NCBI RefSeq assembly: GCF_007556595.1
Contig: NZ_VJNB01000001.1
Span: 1-64,000, forward strand
DNA length: 64,000 nt
Direction of reading: 5' to 3'
Origin: Tepidimonas alkaliphilus
GTDB taxonomy: Bacteria > Pseudomonadota > Gammaproteobacteria > Burkholderiales > Burkholderiaceae_C
The stretch's first letter is position 1. Every line of letters begins with the position of its first letter. Of this stretch, positions 58,651 to 64,000 are shown piece after piece. A model generated the notes under the pieces. That model ran no database searches and was not told the origin of the DNA. It saw only the letters and a program-made list of their open reading frames with translations. A program made the translations under genes and the position numbers.

Positions 58651-59772
58651 CTAGCGGGCCGACGTCGGCGGTTGCGGGCTGTTAAGGGCGGGCGGGCTGG
58701 CGGCGCTGGCGCCGCGGGCAAAGGTCACCACATGATCGACCGCGGCGCGCAGCCCGATCCACTCGCCGATGGCGTGGTCGTGGTGCGACGGCACTTGCAC
58801 CTGCAGCAGTTGCCCGTCGGCCAGCCGCACGGTGTAGAGAAACGCCGCGCCGCGAAACGCCTTGCGCACGATTTCGCCGCGAAACGGGGAGGCGTCGTCG
58901 TGCACGATGTCGTCGGCGCGCAGCAGCACCTCGCAAAGGCCGTCCGGGAAGGCGCTGGGCAGCGGGCATTCGGCAATATCCTCCAATTCGCCCAGCGGCG
59001 TTTGCACCACCACGCGCTCGCCGCGCGCCACGATGCGCGCCGGCGCAAACACGCCATGCCCAATGAACTCGGCCACAAAGCGCGTGGCAGGGCGATGGTA
59101 GAGCGTGTAGGCGTCGTCCCACTGATGCAGCCGGCCTTCGTGCATGACTCCGATCAGGTCACCCAACGCGAACGCCTCCATCTGGTCGTGGGTGACGAAC
59201 AGGGCGGTGATGCCGGCGGCTTTCAGGATGGTGCGCAGCTCTTGCGCCAGCCGCTCGCGCAGATCGACGTCCAGGCTGGAAAAGGGCTCGTCCAGCAGCA
59301 GCAGGCGGGGCCGTGGCGCCAAGGCCCGCGCCAGCGCCACCCGCTGCTGTTGACCGCCGGAGAGTTCGTGCGGGTAGCGCCGCTCGTAGCCCTGCAGCCC
59401 CACCAACGCCAACACTTCCGCCACGCGCTGCTGCCGCTGCAGACGCGTCCAGCGGTGCAGACCGTAGCCGACATTGTCCGCCACCGAGAGGTGCGGAAAC
59501 AGCGCGTAGTCCTGAAACACCATGCCGATGCGGCGCGCCTCCGGGGGCCAATGCACGCCGCGGGCGGCCACGGTCTGACCCTCCAGCGTGAGCTGGCCTT
59601 CGTCCAAGCGCTCCAGCCCCGCCAGCGCACGCAGCAGCGTGGTTTTGCCGCAGCCCGACGGGCCGAGCAGCACCCCAAGGGCTCCGGCTGGCAGAGCCAG
59701 CGACACGTCATCCAGGGCCGCGCGGGGGCTGCCCGGGTAACGCAGTCGCGCGTGCTCCAGTTTGAGAAACAT
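58651..59772 (-). CDS. fbpC: Fbp-type ferric iron ABC transporter ATPase
   Basis: 373 residues from ATG 59772. Walker A GPSGCGKTTLLRALAG, IGMVFQDYALFPHLSVADNV, signature LSGGQQQRVALARALA, Walker B LLLLDEPFSSLDVDLRERLA, H-loop FVTHDQMEAFALGD. A C-terminal TOBE-like domain follows. The divergent permease gene and the Fur-like box support iron as substrate. Spermidine/putrescine-type ATPases are close relatives. Confidence 0.85.
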   Translation of the reverse strand: MFLKLEHARLRYPGSPRAALDDVSLALPAGALGVLLGPSGCGKTTLLRALAGLERLDEGQLTLEGQTVAARGVHWPPEARRIGMVFQDYALFPHLSVADNVGYGLHRWTRLQRQQRVAEVLALVGLQGYERRYPHELSGGQQQRVALARALAPRPRLLLLDEPFSSLDVDLRERLAQELRTILKAAGITALFVTHDQMEAFALGDLIGVMHEGRLHQWDDAYTLYHRPATRFVAEFIGHGVFAPARIVARGERVVVQTPLGELEDIAECPLPSAFPDGLCEVLLRADDIVHDDASPFRGEIVRKAFRGAAFLYTVRLADGQLLQVQVPSHHDHAIGEWIGLRAAVDHVVTFARGASAASPPALNSPQPPTSAR

Positions 59773-59786
59773 GATTCGACATTGTA

Positions 59787-59805
59787 GATAATGTGCATTC
59801 TCATT
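59787..59805. promoter_or_regulatory. Fur-box-like site between fbpC and fbpB
   Basis: GATAATGTGCATTCTCATT matches the 19-base Fur consensus at 12 positions, including the opening GATAATG. It lies in the 47-base gap between divergent iron transporter genes. On the minus strand it sits inside the spacer of a possible promoter, TTGCAG-N17-TATCTA, for fbpC. Confidence 0.6.
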
Positions 59806-59819
59806 CACTGCAAGCAGGC

Positions 59820-61508
59820 ATGGTTGCTCGTTCAGCGCTGTCATGGTGGCGTGCGGCCCGGCAGGCCCCGGCGTACGCCGCCGTCGGTCGCAGCTGGTTC
59901 GTCCCAGCGGCGTTGGCCTTGCTGGCGGCGGTGCTGGCCTTGCCGGTGTTGGCGTTGCTGGTGGCGGCGTTGAGCTGGAACGACGCTTCCTGGAGCGTGC
60001 TGCGTTCAATGGCCGCCACCACGTTGCCGGGCTATGCCGGCGCCACGCTGGCGCTGTGCGTGATGGTGGGTTTGGGGGTGGCGCTGGTGGGCAGCGTCAC
60101 GGCGCTGACGGTGACGGTGTTTGACTTTCCGGGCCGCCGCAGCGCGCAGTGGCTGCTGCTGCTGCCGCTGGCCATGCCGGCGTATGTGACGGCCTACGCC
60201 TACACCGATTTTTTGCAATTCTCGGGGCCTGCGCAAACCTGGCTGCGCGAGACCTTCGGGTTACAGGGGCGGGTGTTGCCGGAGGTGCGCTCGCTGTGGG
60301 GGGCGGCCTGGGTGTTCACCTTCACGCTCTACCCCTACGTTTATTTGTTGGCGCGCACGGCCTTGGCCGATCGGGCCGCAGCGCTGCTGGAGGCCGCGCG
60401 GCTGTTGGGCGCGCCGCTGAGACGGCGGCTGCTGACGGTGGCGCTGCCGCTGGCGCGCCCGGCCATTGTCGCCGGGGTGGCCTTGGCGCTGATGGAAACG
60501 CTGGCCGATTTTGGGGTGGTGAGCTACTTTGGCGTGCAAACGTTGACGGCTGGGGTGTTCAAAGCCTGGCTGGTGATGGATGACCAAGTGGCCGCCGCCC
60601 AGTTGGCTTGGCTGTTGCTGATGATGGTGGCGCTGCTGCTGGCGCTGGAGCGCGTCTCGCGGCGCCGGCTGCGCTACAGCTCCAATCGGGTTGATCGCGC
60701 TGCGGCTGCGGAAGCGCGCCCCGTGCGGCTGCGTGGCGCGGCGGCGCTGGCGGCCTGGCTGGTGTGCGGGTTGCCGGTGGGGCTGGGTTTTGGCCTGCCG
60801 GTGCTGTTCATGCTGCGACCGCTGATTGAAGGCTGGGACGTTCTGCCTTGGCAGTCGTTTGGCGGCTGGGCGCGCAACAGCCTGACGCTGGCGGCCATGG
60901 CCGCCGCGCTGACCACGCTGGGGGCGCTGGCGCTGGCATACGCCCAGCGGCAGCGGCCAACCCCGGTGGTGCGGCTGGCGGTGCGCACGGTGGGGCTCGG
61001 GTACGCGGTTCCGGGGGCGGTGTTGGTGGTGGGGCTGCTGCTGCCGGTGGGTTGGCTGCAAGCCGCGGCGCCGCAGGCGCCTTGGGCCTCGTGGGTGACG
61101 GCCACGGTGTTGGGGGTGCTGTGGGCTTATTGGGTGCGCTACACGGCGGTGGCGCTGCAATCCCTCGAAAGCGGCTACAGCCGCGTGCCCAGCAGCTTGG
61201 ACGATGCGGCGCGTTTGCTGGGCCGGCGCGGCTGGCGTTTGTGGGCCAGCGTGCATCTGCCCTTGCTGCACCGTTCGGTGTGGGCAGCGGCGTTGCTGGT
61301 GTTTGTGGATGTCATGAAGGAACTGCCGGCCACCCTGGTGCTGCGGCCCTTCGGCTGGGATACGCTGGCGGTGGTGGCGCATCAAATGGCGCGCGATGAA
61401 CGCTTGGGCGAAGCGGCCCTGCCGGCGCTGACGCTGGTGCTGGCGGGCTTGGTGCCGGTGCTGCTGCTGAGCCGCGCGCTGCGCCGCGGCGAGACGACGG
61501 CTTGTTGA
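59820..61508 (+). CDS. fbpB: Fbp-type ferric iron ABC transporter permease
   Basis: 562 residues from ATG 59820, preceded by GCAGG. About twelve membrane helices in two homologous halves, each with an ABC-coupling loop: EAARLLGAPLRRRLLTVALP and DDAARLLGRRGWRLWASVHL. This two-half design is typical of FbpB/SfuB. It pairs with the divergent ATPase. A periplasmic FbpA gene is not found in the window. Confidence 0.87.
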   Translation: MVARSALSWWRAARQAPAYAAVGRSWFVPAALALLAAVLALPVLALLVAALSWNDASWSVLRSMAATTLPGYAGATLALCVMVGLGVALVGSVTALTVTVFDFPGRRSAQWLLLLPLAMPAYVTAYAYTDFLQFSGPAQTWLRETFGLQGRVLPEVRSLWGAAWVFTFTLYPYVYLLARTALADRAAALLEAARLLGAPLRRRLLTVALPLARPAIVAGVALALMETLADFGVVSYFGVQTLTAGVFKAWLVMDDQVAAAQLAWLLLMMVALLLALERVSRRRLRYSSNRVDRAAAAEARPVRLRGAAALAAWLVCGLPVGLGFGLPVLFMLRPLIEGWDVLPWQSFGGWARNSLTLAAMAAALTTLGALALAYAQRQRPTPVVRLAVRTVGLGYAVPGAVLVVGLLLPVGWLQAAAPQAPWASWVTATVLGVLWAYWVRYTAVALQSLESGYSRVPSSLDDAARLLGRRGWRLWASVHLPLLHRSVWAAALLVFVDVMKELPATLVLRPFGWDTLAVVAHQMARDERLGEAALPALTLVLAGLVPVLLLSRALRRGETTAC

Positions 61509-61543
61509 CCGTGCGCTGGCGGCGCCCGTGGCTTGCCTGGGGG

Positions 61544-61616
61544 CCCCCCCGCCAGGAATCGAACCTGGATTTGCCGCTTAGGAGGCGGCCGTTCTATCCA
61601 TTGAACTACGGCGGGC
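61544..61616 (-). tRNA. tRNA-Arg (anticodon CCU)
   Basis: On the minus strand a full cloverleaf can be drawn: D stem GTTC/GAAC, anticodon stem GCCGC/GCGGC with loop CTCCTAA (anticodon CCU), and T arm CCAGG-TTCGATT-CCTGG. The acceptor stem CCCGCCG/CGGGGGG pairs in six positions with one G-G mismatch at pair 4-69. CCA is not encoded. It reads AGG codons. Confidence 0.88.
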
Positions 61617-61760
61617 TGTGAAAGGTGCAGCCGATTGGGGCTTGCCTTCAAACGAACTTTTTAGTGTAACCGACCTGCAGGCGAATGAGGCTACAGAGTC
61701 CAAGCCCAAGCAGGGCCGGCTAGCGCGGACGGCAGCGTCGGATGGCGTTGCAGGGGCGCT

Positions 61761-64000
61761 TCAATCGAAACGCCGCCGGTAGAGCAGCTCCAGCGCGTTG
61801 TCGTCACCAGCGCGTCCGCGCAGCGTCAAATAGCGCGACAGGTCGTAGAGCACCGACACCGTGCCCGTCAGGCCAAGCAGGCTGCGTTCGTAACCCAGGT
61901 AAAGCTGCTCCGAGAGCCGCTTGCCCAAGCTGACGCTGGCGGCGCGCACGTTGCCGTCGGCGTCGCGGCTGCCGGGCTCCAGCGTCAGCTCGTCCAGCCC
62001 CAGCGCCTGGGGCAGACCCGCCATCGTCGAGCCCCCGCGGCGGTCCCATAGCGCCTGCGCGGCGCGCTGCAGCAGCGCGGCTTGCGCGCCGGGCCCGCTC
62101 AGCGGTCGGCCCAGCGCCAGCCACGCCAGGATGTCGGTGTCCGGCAGGCTGGGGTCGGCGTAGAGCCGCACCACCGGCGCTTGGGCGCGACCTTCGATGT
62201 GCACGCCGACCGTTTGCTCGCTGAAGCGCCGCACGGCTCGCACGTCCAGTTGCGGGTCGTCCAGCGCCCCGTTGAAGCGCAGCAGACCGCGCTCGATGTC
62301 CAGCGTTTGCCCCCAAGCTTGGTAGCGACCGCGCACAGTGCGCACCTCGCCGTCGAGGCGCGCAGGTTGCTCGCCGCGTTGCCGCCAGCGCAGGTTGCCA
62401 GTCAGGCCGGTTTGCAGTCCGCGCCCCTGGAGTTCGGTGTCGGTGCCGAGGTCCAGGGCCAGCTCAACGCGGCCATCCCAGCCCGCCGGCCAGGGACTGC
62501 GCCGCGCGGGCTGCGGTTGCCCGCGCACCACCACGTCGTCGCTCAAGCGCGGCTTGTCTGCCGGGGGCAACAGCCAGCGCGCCTGGTCGAGTTGCAGCTG
62601 CCCTTGCACATCGACGAGCCGTGCGCGGGTGCGAATCTGCAGGTCGCCCGACAGCCGCACGCGGCGATCGGCGCGCGCCAGCGCCAGCCAGCGTCGGGCT
62701 TGCAGGGTGATGTCGGCCTGCGCCAAGGACCAGCCGTCGGTCCAGCTCAGCTGCCCGCGACCTTGCAGACCTCCGTCGGGCTCCCCGGCGGGGTTTGGCC
62801 AGTGCAGTTGCACCAGCTGGAGCCTGTGCTCATCCAAGCGCGCCTGCAAAACGCCGCCGCGCCAGTCGATGCCCTCCGTGCGCACCGCCAGCTCAAGGTC
62901 GTGGCCGAGCAGCTCGCCGCGCAGGGCCGGGCGGGCCCAGGCGCCGCCCACGGTGCCTTGTCCCTGTAGTTGCCCTCCCACCCGCCAGCCGGGCGGCAGC
63001 CACGGGGTGAGCAGTTGCAACGGCGGGGCTTTCAGGTTCCAACGCCCCTGCCAGCGTGTCTCGGGCGCCAGCGGCCACCACGCGGCGGCGGGCTCAGGGT
63101 TGGGGGTTGAGGGTTCGGCCTGCAAATCCAGCTCCAACTGGCCGGCGCGCTCGCTGTCCCACGCCAGCGCCGCTCGCCAGCGCTGGGGGCTGGCGTCCAG
63201 CTGCAGGCGGGCGCGACGCACGCCCGCCTGCCATTGCGGGCCTTGCGGGCCGTCGGGCTGCAGCTTGAGATCCCCGGCAGTGCGCTCCAGCACGCCTTGC
63301 AGCTGCGCAGAGCTCAGCGCCGCCTGCTCTTGCAGTTGGATTTGCCATCGCGCGCCCAGCGCAAGGTCGGCGCTGGGTTGCAGCGGCGCTTCGCGCGGCC
63401 ACGGCCGCCCCCACCAAGCCAGCCAGGCCGGCAACGCAGCCACCTCAACTTGGCCCGAGCCGCGCCAAGTGCCGTTGTTCTGGCGTTCGATCGCGTCCCA
63501 GCGCAGCAGGGCCTGCGCCGCGCTGACGTCACGCGCACGCGCGCGCAGCGTCCCTGAGTCCAAGCGCACCAAGGGTAGCGCGGGGCTGAGGCCGCGGAGT
63601 TGGACGGGCTCGAGCCGAAGCTCCAACGAGCGTGCGCCCCATTGCAGCTCCGTCTGTCCCTGCAATTGGGCCTGCGCGCCCGCCCCTTGCAGGAGGAGCT
63701 GGCCCCGCTGAACCTGCCATGCCGCCGGGGCGTCGCGGGCGGGCGGGCGCAGCCCCGCGACCGCCAGCTCTAGCTGCCAAGGGCCGGGTTCGGGCTGCAG
63801 CAGGGGCCAGCCGCGCCAGCCCTGCATGCGCAGACGCAGGCGGCCTTGCCAGCCGGTCAGCTGCCGCTGAAGGCGGTCGAGGCTTGCCCCTCCAGCGTGG
63901 GGTGACAGTCCTGCCAGACCACGTTGCAACGTGGCTGGCAACCGCGCCAGATCCTCGATCTCGACGCTGAGCGCTCCCGATGCCTGGCTCGGCAGGGTTT
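61761..64000 (-). CDS. tamB: TamB (translocation/assembly module), C-terminal part
   Basis: At least 746 codons, open at the window edge; no stop precedes base 64000 in this frame, so the N-terminus is outside. The DUF490 C-terminal domain is recognisable: ALDDPQLDVRAVRRFSEQTV, LPDTDILAWLALGRPLSGPG and the final VSVLYDLSRYLTLRGRAGDD with LELLYRRRFD. The rest is the repetitive beta-rich groove, rich in Trp, Gln and Leu. TamB works with TamA in outer-membrane lipid transport and protein assembly. Confidence 0.92.
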   Translation of the reverse strand, partial: TLPSQASGALSVEIEDLARLPATLQRGLAGLSPHAGGASLDRLQRQLTGWQGRLRLRMQGWRGWPLLQPEPGPWQLELAVAGLRPPARDAPAAWQVQRGQLLLQGAGAQAQLQGQTELQWGARSLELRLEPVQLRGLSPALPLVRLDSGTLRARARDVSAAQALLRWDAIERQNNGTWRGSGQVEVAALPAWLAWWGRPWPREAPLQPSADLALGARWQIQLQEQAALSSAQLQGVLERTAGDLKLQPDGPQGPQWQAGVRRARLQLDASPQRWRAALAWDSERAGQLELDLQAEPSTPNPEPAAAWWPLAPETRWQGRWNLKAPPLQLLTPWLPPGWRVGGQLQGQGTVGGAWARPALRGELLGHDLELAVRTEGIDWRGGVLQARLDEHRLQLVQLHWPNPAGEPDGGLQGRGQLSWTDGWSLAQADITLQARRWLALARADRRVRLSGDLQIRTRARLVDVQGQLQLDQARWLLPPADKPRLSDDVVVRGQPQPARRSPWPAGWDGRVELALDLGTDTELQGRGLQTGLTGNLRWRQRGEQPARLDGEVRTVRGRYQAWGQTLDIERGLLRFNGALDDPQLDVRAVRRFSEQTVGVHIEGRAQAPVVRLYADPSLPDTDILAWLALGRPLSGPGAQAALLQRAAQALWDRRGGSTMAGLPQALGLDELTLEPGSRDADGNVRAASVSLGKRLSEQLYLGYERSLLGLTGTVSVLYDLSRYLTLRGRAGDDNALELLYRRRFD

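Overview
The window is GC-rich bacterial chromosome that reads as a betaproteobacterium of the order Burkholderiales, most likely Comamonadaceae or a near relative (Tepidimonas-like; the genus cannot be fixed from here). The basis is the trxB-ftsK-lolA-rarA block, the argJ/DUF815/mutT/yacG/zapD/coaE/pilD block, dciA next to secA, rpoH under an HrcA (CIRCE) operator, and an urt/ure locus with the order ureA-ureJ-ureB-ureC-ureE-ureF-ureG.

Layout. 1-310: cut-off end of an IS481-type transposase. 563-6996 (minus): a catabolic operon with a TetR regulator, a three-gene TRAP transporter, an AroE-family dehydrogenase, a VOC/HPPD-like protein and a TIM-barrel dehydratase; together it reads as uptake of quinate or shikimate and conversion to protocatechuate, with the 3-dehydroshikimate dehydratase split into two genes. 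7032-18984: trxB, ftsK, lolA, rarA, a livHMGF branched-chain amino-acid ABC operon without its binding protein, lysS, and rpoH with a perfect CIRCE element. 19066-29483: a truncated sugar dehydrogenase remnant, a PsiF-repeat protein, dciA, secA, a chemoreceptor, an HD-GYP protein, argJ, a DUF815 ATPase, mutT and a CBS protein. 29500-33602 (minus): pilD-coaE-zapD-yacG with an AAA/PD-(D/E)XK gene embedded between zapD and yacG.

33656-53349 is the nitrogen region. Urease genes ureAJBCEFG are on the minus strand. They diverge from a nucleobase-transporter-like sensor kinase (NCS1 domain plus Cys-rich module plus kinase) and its LuxR-type response regulator. A small ECF sigma/anti-sigma/di-heme cytochrome/secreted-protein operon follows, then the urea ABC transporter urtABCDE on the plus strand. 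ureD is detached, on the opposite strand behind a malic enzyme gene. The short ureA/kinase gap carries a consensus -24/-12 (sigma-54) promoter, and a 16-bp palindrome abuts the predicted -35 of urtA. This suggests nitrogen control with a dedicated two-component system.

53369-64000: malic enzyme, a copper-handling cluster (DUF2946, SCO, PCuAC, Spy/CpxP-like, Crp/Fnr-like regulator), a divergent Fbp-type iron ABC transporter pair with a Fur-like box between the genes, a tRNA-Arg(CCU), and the C-terminal part of TamB running off the window edge. No CRISPR array, rRNA or complete mobile element was seen, and no gene-free stretch exceeds about 300 bases.
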